Source: Spizellomyces punctatus DAOM BR117 (Eukaryota; Chytridiomycota; Chytridiomycetes; Spizellomycetales; Spizellomycetaceae). From it: DNA of 64,000 bases. A program made the position numbers and the translations under genes. Positions 33,829 to 46,767 of the stretch are shown piece by piece. Below the pieces are notes generated by a model, which had not been told where the DNA came from, ran no database searches, and saw nothing but the letters and a program-made list of their open reading frames with translations. How positions within the stretch are numbered: position 1 is the stretch's first letter; the number at the start of each line of letters is the position of its first letter. Location of the stretch: the NCBI RefSeq assembly GCF_000182565.1, contig NW_015971544.1, positions 1,061,041-1,125,040 on the forward strand, in the 5' to 3' direction.

Positions 33829-36800
33829 CTAATGGAAGAAATAACGACTATCTTTCACTTGCTTGATCTCAAAATTTCCTCTAGCAGGTAACGGCAAAAT
33901 CTCCAAGTCTACCCAAGTGGTCACCTTCTTTAGCTTGGTCTTTGGTCCAATCCCCGCTTTGCGGCCCTTGGATTCCAAATACTGTTTCCACTCCCACAGC
34001 TGGTCCCCTTCCAGGATGACCTCAACGGGGATCTTATGCCCAGCGTAGCGGTCAACAAATTCGTTACGCAAGCCAGTCATAATATCTCCAGAATGAAGTG
34101 TTACGAATTCGTTTCGGATGATTTCATTCATTCGGTTCACGTCGCATGCGTGCGTCCAATACGAGTCGTGTACCGACGCAAAGGACAAACCAGCGCGTTG
34201 GCATTGGATGGCGGAGAGCATCATATGGGCGGCGTCAAGAGAGTGGATAAAGTTGGGGGGAAAGGCGGTGGATTGTTTTTGGGCGTTGACGGGGGCGAGA
34301 GTGGTGAAATCGTAGATGGTAATGGTTTGAAGGAGAGTTTGCACGGAGCGGGGTTGGAAATTGCGGTAGGGCTGGACGATGGGGAGGCCGAGTGGAGTAG
34401 TCCATATGACGGAGGTGACGCGTGGTGGTTTTTTGCCGGGGGCGGCTGGGGCGGGGCAGGCGGAGGTGGGGGATGGTGTAGAGGTTGACGATAAGTCTTG
34501 TGCAGCAGCGTCCTCAAGATCTTCTGTCCAATCATCATCTTCTTCAACTTCGTCTCGCTTGCTCTGCTCCTGCTTAAGAGTGGCTGATATATCTTCATCA
34601 AACTGACTATCCTCCAAATCCTGCAGGGCAGCACCCAAGAGTCCCTCCTCATTTCCGATCTCACCCCTCCGTCGCTCCTCCCTTGCCAGCGTAAACGCAC
34701 TGGGCAACACACCAAGACGCGCCAATTCTTCTGCATCCTCCAACTGCGCTGCTGGTATATCACTCTCATGCGTGCTGCGGGCAATCATACCGGCAGTGAC
34801 GTTCAGCCAATTTTGGATAGCGCGAGCGCCTTCAAAGATTTGGCCCATGGAGGAAAATATTTGGCGGGTTATATACAAACTGCAGCGTTCGATATCATCG
34901 TCGGTGAGAAGACGCTCGGTGGTGGTCGAGTCGGAGGAAGAGTTGGTTTTGGCCGCTTCGATAGCAGCGGCACGACTTTCCTTTAAACGGTTCCGTACTT
35001 GTGCTCTTGCACCGACAAACGTCACACCATATGTATTGGTCATGACAGTCTGTTTGACCAACTTTCGGTTGATCCGATTCTGCATCAGGATCGCTTCGGG
35101 AACGCCATTAGCCACATCCTGATCCACCAGCAGCTGTACTCGCTCCGCAACACCAGTATACACATCAGCTGGTTTGTGCCCCGGCAAGAGATTGACCTGC
35201 TGAGCTCCAATCTCGTCTCCACCTAATGCAGCATAGTGCTGCAATCCGTTACAGGTACCATCTTGGTGTACGGGTAGTCGGGAAATGTACTGAAGGGGTT
35301 TACCAGATCGAAGGGCATTGACGAGTTCAAAACACGCTGCCAACAATTGCCATGGATTCTCGGCCTTCAACCACCACCGCTTCCCATCCAACGGACGATC
35401 CACCGAGTCTTCAATTTCCACCATATGATCATCGGTCCATCGCTCTCGTTCGCCAAAAGACGCTTTATCGAACCCCGCCAACGCAGCAACATGAATCTTG
35501 AGCCATCTCATCCCAGCTTCACCTAGTGGTTTTCCCTGGTCAAAGAGAAGAAGACCACGGCAGAGGTCATTTCCAATATGATTCAGGTGGGCGGGCATCG
35601 GGTAGGCACGACCACGGAAGTCGAGATTGTGCGGAAAGTAGATCGTTTCTCCAATGAACTGCAAGGAAAGCGTTAAGGTTTTGTTTACGAATACTACTAA
35701 TTTGACTCTTACTGCTACATACCGCTTTAGCAATCTCAAGCTTATAATTCGTATCCGCCCTTTGTGAGAAATTTTCTCTCAACGCGGTGTCCCTCTTGTT
35801 GACCAAGAACCAATACTTTCTCTTGGCCAGTGAATCTGTCTCCAGATTGGCCGGCTTCTCCACTTCGGGCAAATCTAATTTGGCAGGCAATGACGGCGCA
35901 TGCTCATTATTGTTCCACATTTGTGCTGCGACATTGAAAATGTCCTCGTTAACCCGCCACGGGATTGATCCCAGCACGTCGAGAGCTCGTGTGACAGTTC
36001 CGAGAATCTGCGCCCGGTCCGCTTCCCCCAAATACCGCTTGGCTTCGCCAGATTTTGTTCGAACCATACTTGAGCGGTGCTGCAGGTACCCTCCCGTTTG
36101 CCATGTGATCCATGGGCGTGGAGCAACTAGCATGGGGAGCAGCCACGGGTCCACAGAAACTCGAGTGTTGTTGAGAGCTTCATACAAGGCAGGATGATAC
36201 TGGATCATACCCAACTTGTGTCCTTGACCAATACGTTTGAGAACATGGCTAAAGGCAGGAACTTGCTCCACAATCTCCTTTCCGGGTGCGTCGGGGTCAG
36301 GTCTGGTGACGCGGACTTTGGCAACTTGAAGCATGAGTTTAACCAGTACAGAACCGATCTTGACGCGGATGGCATCGGGCCATTTGGGTTTCCATTCCTC
36401 TTCATTGTATAGATGTTTGGAGGCAAGCTGCTGTATCACTCGACGGACCGTCAAATGGAAAAGTTTGCCTTCAGTGTGCATGTGATGAATCACTTTTTTG
36501 AGTTTCAACTTTTGCTTGGTGCTGTGCTTTTTGACCTGTTGGGCATTGTATTCTGCTTCGATACTTCGGGCTATACCGATTGTCAAGCTCGCAACACTCG
36601 TTTCTCCAGCGACGACACCGTTGCCCAAGTTTGCCCTCTTTGAAGGTGGTCGGATAAACTCGGTGATGACAATCCGGGAGAGTTGCTCCGGTTTTAGCAG
36701 CTTGAGGAAGGGGCCATACGCATGATCCTCGGCGTCTTCGGTCACCATATCAATCATTTGAATCTCTCGCTCAATGAGAGGCACGAGTGCCTGGTTCCAC

Positions 36801-38059
36801 GAAGACGCAAGATCGCTGGGAATCTGAGAGAGACGGCGTACCTGCTCTGGCAGTCGTTTCTGAGCCTCTTCAAACTCCTCGAGAGCAGCGGCGTAGGTCC
36901 GCTCTTCTAGCCATTGTTGCTGATCGTATTTATTGGTACGTTCTCTTGCTTCCATATCCTTTAGGGCTTTGGTCAGGACATTGATGCCGAGTGAGTTTGT
37001 AGAGTTAATAGGAAGCAGCACACGCTCCTGTACTTTTGGCGCAGACTGTCCTGTTGCCATTTCCGTAAGGAGTAGCGACGGAAAAGACGACGAGGAGGAC
37101 GAGGTATCCGTTGATCCGGCCTTGGCTTCCCCCGCCTCTTCCAAGGCAGACAAAAACAAACGATCTGCAGTCACGACACCGTCGACTTTTCTCCCCATCT
37201 CCCGCAAGATCGCTTCCAAAGGCGCCCTATCTTCCTTTTCCACAAAGCGGTCATTGTCCAACAAATCTGCGACCGTGACACCAGCTTTATCCATGTCCTC
37301 AATCAATCGTTTGACTTCATCCACCTTTCCCAACTTCAGATAGTACTGAATCAAAATGGCAAACGTGCTGCCGTTTCGCTGGATATCAAGATCTGTGAAC
37401 CGCTCGTACCAATCCAATGCCCGATCGATGTTGGCTCCGGCCTCCGAATTCAAGTGAGTGTCGATGAAAGCATTTAGAATACGAGCATCAACAAGCTCTT
37501 TCATATCCTGAAAATTTGTTCTCCATGCTCGGTTGAATGTGACTTCAGCCCGATCTAGGTCGCCAGAGTGGATAGAGGCATAGATGAGCACGATCTTCTC
37601 TTCAAGCGCGTGGCGGGCGAGAGCGCGTTCTTCAGTGTAAGCTTGTGTCGTTTTTTCGACGGCTTTTTCTTGTGGCAGATAGAGGGCGTGTGTTTTGGGG
37701 AAGAGTTCTGGAAGGTTTATATCGGGCAGTTGGGACTGTGTTGGTTTTGATGATTCTGACTGCTCTTGAAAACTGTTGCGATGTGATGGCCGTAATGAGG
37801 CCGGGGAATTAGCCCACTGCGCTTTTGTTCTTTGTGGCCCCGCTGTTCTCTTGAAGGTGTGTTTGGGGGAATCGTATCGTACAAGGGGAGGGTCATGGGA
37901 TGCTGAACGAGAGGGAAGTTCCAACTGGAGTTGAGCAAGAGACTTTTCCCGGGAGTTGAACCAACGTCGTCCACAGGGACATGTTCTTGTCGTCGTCGTC
38001 GTCGTCGTCGTTGCAGCTGGTCGGGTTTTGCGCGCATTATTCTTGAGCAGTCGCAGCAT
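33829..38059 (-). CDS. RPO41: Mitochondrial DNA-directed RNA polymerase
   Basis: Single-subunit T7-like polymerase that transcribes mtDNA. Two exons, complement(33829..35658, 35723..38059), encode about 1388 aa. The ATG at 38059 starts a Lys/Arg/Thr-rich presequence (MLRLLKNNARKTRPAA) with an ACG/GAC repeat giving eight Thr. The N-terminal part contains a PPR-like helical region (IDRALDWYERFTDLDIQRNG onward). Polymerase motifs are intact: motif A VHQDGTCNGLQHYAALGGDE (metal-binding Asp near 911), motif B KLVKQTVMTNTYGVTFVGAR, motif C ASVHDSYWTH. An acidic, Pro/Ser-rich insert of roughly 60 residues (EEDDDWTEDLEDAAAQD and following) precedes RVTSVIWTTPLGLPIVQPY, a loop that is short in yeast. 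The mid-ORF upstream GTG is not used. Confidence 0.97.
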
Positions 38060-38597
38060 GACTAGAACTGGCACGACAAACTGGACAACTGGGTGGGGTT
38101 TGGCTGAGGGGTGAGGGGGTATCTATATCGAGTGCCGTGCGTCCTATTCTATGTTTTGTAAATGCTGAATGATGTGTAAATACAGTGAGGATGAATGTTT
38201 CAAATGACAAGAAATGCTGGCGGAGAATAATTATTTTTTTTTGCTTTTCGAAGCGTTCATCGCGTTGAAGTTGACATGTCATCCATTGGAATGCATTCTA
38301 ATGACATTCTATTCATTATGTGTCATCATGGCAACAAGGCTTCGAGGTGCAGACAGCTGGCACAGGACACCAAAGCCCATGTCACACTATGGTCGTCATA
38401 TCTGCATCTATGCGAATGATGATGAATAAAACGAGGACAAAATGCACATAAAACGTTCTCGAGGACTGGCAAGAGCGGTTATGGCAATCAAAAATTCCCT
38501 TGCTTCAAGGATAGACTTTTGAATGGAAAAAGTCTGTGACAATGCAATTGTATGGACATACACACTACATGTATTGAATCACATATTGGCAATGCCC
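38060..38597. other. Intergenic spacer 5' of RPO41
   Basis: 538 bp with no supported gene; AT-rich in its first half. Confidence 0.45.
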
Positions 38598-39017
38598 TCA
38601 CGACGTGCTAACCAACGCCTTCACCAAATCCTCAACGGAATTCCCACTCACGTCCTTCAAAAACTCGTTCACTTCCTCATCAGTAAGAGGCTCACCCACG
38701 CTCATCAAAATCCTCTTGAGCTCATTTCGATCCAACCCTCCGTCCTTGTTAAACGTTAACAAAGCATCTCGTACATCGGATTCAAGGCGCTGCGGCACGC
38801 TCTGTCGAGACACGAGGGCGAGGAATTCGGGAAAGTCAATCGTCTTTTTGTCCTTTGTCAGGCGTGTGAGCTCCGCTTGGGTAGGGAGTTTGCCGAGTGA
38901 CCGCAAGAGTTTGCCGAGGAGATAGGTGGGAACGAGGCCGTCGCTGTCTTCGTCCAGGAGCGAAAAGGCTTCCTTGAACTCTGCAATCTGTTCATCGCTC
39001 AGTTGGTGGTCGGCCAT
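38598..39017 (-). CDS. Calmodulin-like EF-hand protein with degenerate calcium loops
   Basis: Intronless frame of 139 aa from the ATG at 39017. The N-terminal lobe reads [22 protein letters not shown], like calmodulin, but the first loop [12 protein letters not shown] lacks the glutamate at position 12. The third loop is shortened ([11 protein letters not shown]) and the other two do not form canonical loops. The pattern of two recognisable but impaired loops and [18 protein letters not shown] near the end resembles myosin light chains such as fission yeast Cdc4 as much as calmodulin itself. It probably binds an IQ motif without calcium, which is inference. Confidence 0.75.
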   Translation of the reverse strand: MADHQLSDEQIAEFKEAFSLLDEDSDGLVPTYLLGKLLRSLGKLPTQAELTRLTKDKKTIDFPEFLALVSRQSVPQRLESDVRDALLTFNKDGGLDRNELKRILMSVGEPLTDEEVNEFLKDVSGNSVEDLVKALVSTS

Positions 39018-39298
39018 TGTGGTAGAATAGAAAAGTAGTGGACGGGAAGAACGGACACGGACCGCCAACCACAAAGATCGGCCGCTGACTGGATGGCTTA
39101 GCTACGAGGTCTCTGTGCGGCTGCACACATTATGCCCGTTTATGGTTATATGACAAAAGGATTGGATAATCAGTGATCGGACACGTGACATATATCAGTC
39201 TCTTGTCGGTGGCTCTCCTGTGTGCATTTGATCACGACTACTAGGGTGAGGCTCGCGAATCTTTCATGTATTTACATGTGCAATTGTAATCGAAAAGT

Positions 39299-41817
39299 TT
39301 AGGATGACGATTCAAAGATAGCCGCCAATGCTCTAACACCCCCACCCTCCTTCTTGTCCTTGTGAAGACCGCTCCGCCACATATCCACACGATTTGACCC
39401 ATTCGTGTCCCCGTGCGTATTTTTTGCGTCGCTCACGGGTTGGCTGCGTCGCGATGGAGATTCAGGGGTAGGTTCAGCAGCAGGTGCAGTGTGTTGGCGA
39501 TCAAAGGATGAGGTGCGCCGGTGAATGACAGGGACAGAGAGTTTGGCCGTGCTTGCTGTTTGGCCTAGAAATGACACGGAGGATGTAGGTGGTACAGGAC
39601 GTGGTGGGACGGGGGGGCTCTCGGTACGAATGGAATCAGGACTGGCAGTCGCTTGTGTACTCGCCGCTACTTGCCGGCCAGCTTCCTTCCAACCCATGTG
39701 TCCAGATGCATGCTCACCGCCCTCATTGACAGGCTCCTTGACAGCATGCTGCTTTGTTACAATTTCTGTAACAACATTACCAAATTGGACTCTCTTCTTT
39801 TCTTTCTTTCCGGGATCTCGAAGGGCCTCATCCGCTCGGGACTTATCTCGCTTCTCCTTTCGTCTCTTCTTTTCCAACTTTGCAGGATGCTCCCATATGG
39901 TGTCCTTGGTCTTGATATTATAATAATATACCTCGCCGTCTTCTGTCTTTAATGGATACCAGTCGGGGTACTCGGGTACTGGCGTGTCATCTACTCCTGG
40001 CTTCCACTCCCCCGCGTCATCTTCTATCTCGACAGACTCCCTGTTGCTCACTACGGGAGAATCATTCTTTTCACCATCGACGACGCTATGTCCCTCTTTC
40101 CGCATCAACTGACTCGCCACATCTGCCAACCCCATCGTTTCCGACGGTCGTCCCGGTAAAGGCGGCGGTGGTCCAGAAACAGGCGGATTCCATGTGGTCT
40201 CTTGGGTATCCTTATTATAATAGTACACTGTCCCATCCTCCTGTGTTACAATCATCCACCCCGGGCATTCGGCAAGTGGCTCCATATCCAGGTCGGGTGC
40301 ACCCATCGCGCTCTCTGGATCGCCATGTCCAAACCATGGATGCTCGAGGGCTTTTTTGATACTAGGTCTTCGGGAGGGCTCCATCTGAAGGAGGCTGCGG
40401 ACAAAGTCTTTAGCGAGGTCAGAGACTTGAATGTCAGGAGGAAATTCGAGCCCTTTACGTATCGCGTCGAGCTGTTGTTTTGGACCAATCTTTTTCGTCG
40501 CAAAGAACCCGCTCGATGGGACAGGTTTAAATGGGAGGCGACCGAAGAGAAGTTGGTAGGCTACTACCCCGCAAGACCATAGATCGACTGATTTGCCATA
40601 AAACGTCCGTGAGAGCATTTCTGGAGCCTTTGAATCCCATCAGTCGTTATCATCCAGGATGATACTTTTGAATATTCAAATAACAGACCTCATACCCCAT
40701 AGTACCAGCAATTTGATTCAAATTGTCATACCCGACGTTCCCAACCGTAGCCCCAAAATCTGCCAGCTTCAATGAAGTAAAGTCGTTCTTTTCCATTAAC
40801 ATCAGATTGGCAGGCTTGATATCCCTTCAAGTATGTCACCATTCAGGATGAGCCAGGACGAAATCAAAAGCACGGTAGCGTCCAACAGTTTACATACCGA
40901 TGCACGAGCTGTGCTGAGTGAACACAGTACACAGCTTCCAGCATACCAAATATCGCCTCTCGTGCATCAAGTTCGCTCAATACCTTTCGGTCGTACAGTA
41001 CATCTTGCAATGTGCATGCAGCCCTAAAAGGACCTAATCAGTTATACTCCAAAAAAACCACAACGCAGGACAGACCACTACCTCTCCATAACTAAAACCA
41101 ATTGATCCTCGTCATTTGCATAAAAATCCACAAACCCAATGATTCTCTTTGGATGTGCCCTGCACAGGTCTTTCAGAATCTTGACTTCCGCCAACACCTT
41201 TTCGTCTCGGACAGGACCCTCCGCGAAACGTTCGCGGTCAAACAATTTTAAGACGACTTGTTGGCCGGTTGCTTTGCAAACTCCGTACCAGACATGTTCG
41301 TCCCTATTTATGGGCTTTAGCACAAGATCCTTGTAAGACGATATTTGAACCAACTCACAGTCCAATCCTTCGTTGGGGCCAGTAGGGATCAGGCATTTTC
41401 CGTTTTGAGGAAAGAAGGTCTGAAATATGGTTTCAAATGTGAATTCTCGCCTTGACGGCGAATGTGGAGAATAGCGGAATAGTTGAAAGCGTGCGGTAGA
41501 AATGAAACCAGTGTCGTAATGCTGAAATGCTTTATCTACGCTGTTTGCAGTTGCTTCCAATGTGAAATGTTTTAGTGGCAAGCCCTCAAACAACCAACAA
41601 GGCGATGACAGCAACGCGCGGTCGCTAAGCCCCCCATTTGGTAATCGTCTGCGTTCACAGTCGGGACATGGCAGTGCCAAAAGATGGAGAATTGAACGAC
41701 ATGCTGTGGAGGACAATGCATTGAGCTGTAAAAGGCGGATCCAATATTGTCCAGCACATGCCTGAAGTTTATGAAATTGTAGATCGATTTCTCACAAACT
41801 CGATCGTACACAATCAT
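39299..41817 (-). CDS. Serine/threonine kinase with two C-terminal WW domains
   Basis: Exons complement(39299..40627, 40689..40824, 40898..41023, 41082..41761) join in phase; an 18-nt first exon 41800..41817 with a 38-nt intron supplies the only nearby in-frame ATG, so the extreme 5' end is tentative (762 aa in that model). After ~120 uncharacterised residues a kinase domain follows: VVLKLFDRERF (ATP-binding Lys), LVHRDIKPANLML, LADFGATVGN, GTMGYEAPEML, VDLWSCGVVAYQLLFGRLPF, and PSRRPSIKKALEHPWF. The glycine-rich loop is not recognisable in NRDEHVWYGVCKATGQ. Two WW domains lie beyond it, near residues 437-468 (PGWMIVTQEDGTVYYYNKDT...TTWNPP) and 535-566 (PDWYPLKTEDGEVYYYNIKT...IWEHP), then a Lys/Arg-rich coil and Pro-rich tail. 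WW domains would tether the kinase to proline-rich partners. Residues for catalysis look intact, so activity is likely. Confidence 0.8.
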
Positions 41818-43822
41818 ACATTGACGGAAGGATTTCCTTCCAAGGGTTTCCTACAACCACTCAACTGTATCACAATATCTCAGAGTTCATTTACACCACC
41901 TACATACAATATGTGATGGGACACCACACAGCGGTTAACACAGCGATTTGAATTTAATATATTTGTAATTTCGTCCATCGTGGGTTCGTCTTCACTCAAT
42001 GCACTATTTCATAGCAATTGCTAAGGCGGTATGGCCATGCCACCAAACCTGGTTTAACGCATGCGCTGCTGTGTTTCTGCTGTGTAACCCATTATCTGTC
42101 CCATAATATATTCGATACTAGTTGTATGTTTGGCTGACAGAAAGGCCGCAGGACATTTTTTGCTCGCTCCAGGGAATCAGCAGCACGAGTAACATTCAAA
42201 TTGTCCATGCATTGTAAAGGATAAAAAGCAGGTGAAAATGGGTCGACTTGTCTGCAATCCGTATTGAAGGTGCTGAATGGCCTTGTGCGCAGTCCAGCCC
42301 CGTCCTTGGGATCTTCACGCGTAGGATATGGAGTCTTTTCCCTGGCCCAGTGCACTTGCCGTTGTTGATCAACTAGCACAAAGAGTACTCTATTTGACAG
42401 AGCGTAATGCCCAGCTCAATAATCACATCCTCGTACTTTTCAATTGTCCCACAAATGGAAACTTGGCTATGGGCTTGTGTGAATTTCATGACCTTACTAG
42501 TAGAGTCTTAATAGTCGGGGTGCCGTACGCTAGTTAGAGCTGGGGGGGGGGGGATCAGGGACGATTTCTCCGGAGTTTGTCATATGAATACAAAAAGTAG
42601 CTGACGGCATGTTTGTGGATTCCGTGTGAGTTTATGCGAATGCATGGCAAGTATCAGATCTGTCCATTAAGTCAACATTGCCCAACATGTTTATGCCATA
42701 ACGTGAGAAATGCCCAATCTCCGCTATGAAAAGGGTACTCTTCACCTAAAACTGTCGCAGTCTTGGCAAAGATCACGTAGAAACTTTTGACAGCTCTATG
42801 ACGAGGGACCCGATAAAGGGTTCTAACGCTCATCGATATCGACAAGCATCCAATGCAATACCTGAGATTCCATTAACAAGAACAAAGGCCAATCACAAAA
42901 CGACGATGCAACATCATGCCTTGTCATCTTAACCCCCAAGACATTCCTTTTTACTCTTCAAAAGGTGACAACGCATTACTTTACCTTAGTTCCATAGTCG
43001 ATCCTTTACATATCTGAGGTCGTGAGTCACAGTAGAATGCGAAACGTGATGGAGGGATTTTCGTTTAACATAACATAGAGTCTTTCTATCGAGCACAGCT
43101 TCTCAATCAGCCATTCCAAGTATTGAATCTGTGAGGATGGCTCTTTTGTTTCCCCTCTTGGCTTTTTCTTGCATCAACGGTCATTCTTAATAACTGTCAT
43201 GGATGTGTAGAATGAGGAGAACCTATACCAGTGCACAGTTTTGGTAGATATTCAAACCTTCAGTTGTAGATGAAAGTTCATCAGTCTGAGCTCATTTCCT
43301 GATGGATTCGATGGTATCTTTTGTAGGCCATTTTCGAGTAATGCGAGAGAGTTGCCAGTATCTCGGCCTCACGCAACCTTATTAAAAGCGTAAAAACAAA
43401 AAAGTTCTAAATGCCATGTCCTAAATGCATGTCCAAAAACCGTGTGTGCAAAAAGTCCAAACAGTTTGTCCGAAATGTTCCTGTTGATCGAACGCGTTAC
43501 GTAACGTTGACAATGGAAAATGACGTCCTGCTGGCGTTTGTTTAAACTTACCCCGTCGTGTAGGCTTTTTTTATGTGGATATTTCGTCCGCGGAGAGGGC
43601 AAAGGAAAACCTTAACGATTAGAATCCCTCCGGCCATGCTAAAAAAACGCATGTCGTCATTTATCCACCTTGGACCGGAGCTTGTCAGCTGGGATATAAA
43701 AAGGATGTGAACTGGATCTAGAAAGCCTCAATAGCTTTTTATTCAGAGTGCCAACGATTGCAAACTACAGTTGTCTTTCATAAACACAAATTTCATCACT
43801 ACAACCACTTCATAACCACACC
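41818..43822. other. Gene-poor interval upstream of catalase
   Basis: About 2 kb without a supported gene. It holds a poly-G tract (12 G) at 42542..42553. The catalase promoter lies at its right end, with a TATAAA at 43695..43700. One ATG-initiated frame at 42328..42537 (69 aa) has a leucine-rich amphipathic start but no other support. Confidence 0.45.
43695..43700 (+). promoter_or_regulatory. TATA box of the catalase gene
   Basis: TATAAA lies 128 bp before the catalase ATG, within GGGATATAAAAAGG. The spacing suits an inducible TATA-type promoter with a short 5' UTR. Confidence 0.5.
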
Positions 43823-46594
43823 ATGGCTGATTTGTCCTCTCAAGGAATTGGTCGTAGCGTTGCAAATGCAGCTGCCCACGCTGTCCAAGGTGTAAAGGGA
43901 GCCTTGGGTGTAGGCATGACAGAAAAGCGGCAGGTAAACTTGAGGAAAGCCATCCGTCGTCGTAGAAATCAATCAATCAATCTTATTCACCCCCCATCTT
44001 AGCAACTGAACCAAATCGCCGTCCAAGACAATGCAAATACCGTACTGACAACTTCCAGTGGTGTTCCTATCACCACCGTCGACGATTCACTTAAAGCCGG
44101 AGAACGGGGTCCGACTTTGATTGAAGATTTCCAGTTTCGGGATCGAATGGCTCACTTTGATCGGGAGAGGATACCTGAACGAGTTGTGCATGCTCGGGGA
44201 AGTGCTGCACATGGATATTTTCAGGTCTACGAGTCGCTGTCAGATTTGACGCGTGCTGCACCGTTCCAAGATCCCAGCAAAAAGACGCCTGTATTTGTTC
44301 GGCTCTCTACTGTTCAAGGATCCAAGGTAAAGAGAATGTCACCTCTCTAATACTGGCAACAGCCACAGCGTGTGTAACCTGTCCTTTCTGCTCTTAGGGA
44401 TCAGCGGATACAGTCCGTGATGTCCGCGGCTTCGCTACCAAATTCTATACAGATGAAGGAAACTGGGATTTGGTTGGAAACAACATCCCAGTCTTCTTTA
44501 TCCAAGATGCGGTAAAGTTTCCTGATCTGGTCCATGCGCTTAAACCTGAACCGCACAATGAAATCCCGCAAGGACAGGTATGTCATTCAGTCGCAGTTAC
44601 CTTTTCTGGATGATCAATAACTCCAAATCGTGTATTTGTCAGACTGCCCACGACAACTTTTGGGACTTTGTTTCCCTCCTGCCGGAATCTACTCACATGG
44701 TATATATCACAATACGAATCGTATGACACTGCACGTTCGGCCCCTAACCTATCTATTCATCTAGTTGATGTGGATCATGTCAGATCGCACCATTCCCCGC
44801 TCATTCCGAATGATCAATGGATTCGGCGTGCACACCTTCCGCTTTGTGAACGCCGATGGAGTTTCACGATTTGTAAAGTTCCACTGGCGTCCGGTGCTTG
44901 GAGTTCATAGTTTTATTTGGGACGAAGCCCTCAAAACTGCCGGCCGGGATCCTGATTACTTGAGACGGGATCTATGGATGTCCATTGAGATGGGCGACTT
45001 TCCAGAGTGGGAGTTGGGTATTCAGGTATGATGGGTCCTGTTGAAGATCTAAACATTGAGGTTTGGACCTTACACACCACCCATTGTATAGGTCATTGAA
45101 GAGTCTGAAGCGGATAAGCTTCCTTTCGATATTTTGGATGCAACAAAATACATTCCAGAAGAAATTGTTCCGATTCGATACATTGGGAAAATGACACTCA
45201 ATCGCAACCCCGATGAGTTTTTCCCAGAAACTGAACAGGCTGTTTTCCATCCTGGACACTTGATTCCAGGTAGGTCTTAGTCATATACCATATAAGAAAG
45301 TGTTCTAATATGGACTTCCCGTTTTTTTAGGTATCGACGTTAGTGAGGACCCCTTGTTGCAGGGTCGACTTTTCTCATACACGGATACTGCTTTCCATCG
45401 TGTGGGAACCAACTTTAATGGTAGATTGATGGCTTACACATGCACAGTGAAAGATTACCATAACATTAACGCCATCATTCCCTTGCTGTAGAACTTCCCA
45501 TCAACCGACCTGTTTGCCCCGTTCACAACCATCAACGCGGTGGATTCATGCGCCATACCATCGTCAAAGGCCAGGCAAATTACCATCCGAACTCGCTCGG
45601 TGGGGGATGTCCCGCTTTAGCAAGCGCAAGCAAAGGCTACGTCCATTACCCAGCACCAGTGATTGGCCGCAAGACATCAAACCGCGCCGGCTCCTTTTCC
45701 GATCACTTTAGCCAAGCCCGCATGTTCTACAACTCGATGACTGATACTGAAAAGGGACACATCTTGGGCGCATTCTCTTTTGAGCTATCAAAGGTGTCTA
45801 CCATGGGCATTCGACAGCGGATGGTGGATCTTTTGAACAAGGTTGATCATGACTTGTCAGTGAAGCTCGCCGACAATCTTGGTGTGAAAGCACCGGAAAA
45901 GTCAGAAGTGGAGTCGTCTACCAAAGTACTTGGCGTCGCGGCATCACCAGCCTTGTCCATCATAAAGTCAAACAAGTATGATACCATTCGGGGACGCATG
46001 GTTGGGATTTACATTATGCCTGGCTACGATTCCACTGTTAGTGAACTGATGGGAGCTCTGACGGCGGCTGGAGCGGTTCCTTTGACCTTATCTGCAAAAG
46101 GCGGTCCAGTTCCGGATGCTTCTGGCTCGTCGACGACGACACCTTCATTCACTTTCAGCGCATCCTCTTCCACTCAGTTTGACGCCTTGTTTATCCCGGG
46201 TGGACGTAAATCGGTTGATGCTCTACTGGAAAACGTTCCAGCACTCGTTCAGATCGCGGAAGGGTTCAAACACCTTAAAGCCATTGCAGCCGTTAACGAA
46301 GGTGTCGAAGTTGTGCAAAGGCTGAGCCTGATGGTCAAAACCGCCGAGGACAACTCTGTCGCTGTCGACTATGGGGTCATAACTGCTAAAGGTGTTGGAA
46401 CTGGGATGAATGGCAAATTGGGCAAAGCTGCCGGTATGGCTGCTGGCGCTGTGAGTGGAGCAACAAGCAAAGCGTCGATCCAGCCGGGTGGCAATGCAGG
46501 AGGAACGAGCGAGTGGATCACAAAGTTTATTGAGACCATTGCAAAGCACAAGGTGTGGGAGAGGGAGGAACTGGCTTCCAAAATTGTCATTTAA
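43823..46594 (+). CDS. Large-subunit (clade 2) catalase with C-terminal DJ-1/glutamine-amidotransferase-like domain
   Basis: Haem enzyme degrading hydrogen peroxide. Eight exons, 43823..43933, 44003..44326, 44398..44577, 44643..44699, 44765..45025, 45092..45269, 45331..45420, 45492..46594, encode 767 aa, typical of KatE-like large-subunit catalases. The catalytic histidine is in [12 protein letters not shown] (about residue 100), the distal asparagine in [14 protein letters not shown], and the proximal haem tyrosine in [14 protein letters not shown] (about 387). From ~residue 570 the extra flavodoxin-like domain runs through [37 protein letters not shown] to the C-terminus. A hydrophilic N-terminal extension rather than a signal peptide suggests a cytosolic or peroxisome-adjacent location; no terminal SKL is present. 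Confidence 0.97.
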
Positions 46595-46767
46595 ACAATT
46601 GCCGTCAATTGCGGTTTTACCTGTATTATAAATTTGCAGAATGTTTGCTGTTCATAGTATGTTGGGCTCAAGCCCAGTAGTAAATGAAGTACAATCTTGT
46701 CGCAATGCTGTCCCTTATTCTAAAACTTGGTACATGTAGTTTCCACACGCAGATATGCCAAGCATTG

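Noticed and set aside
42092-42379. 95-aa minus-strand ORF
   Set aside because: Begins at GTG, has no ATG near its start and no family resemblance.
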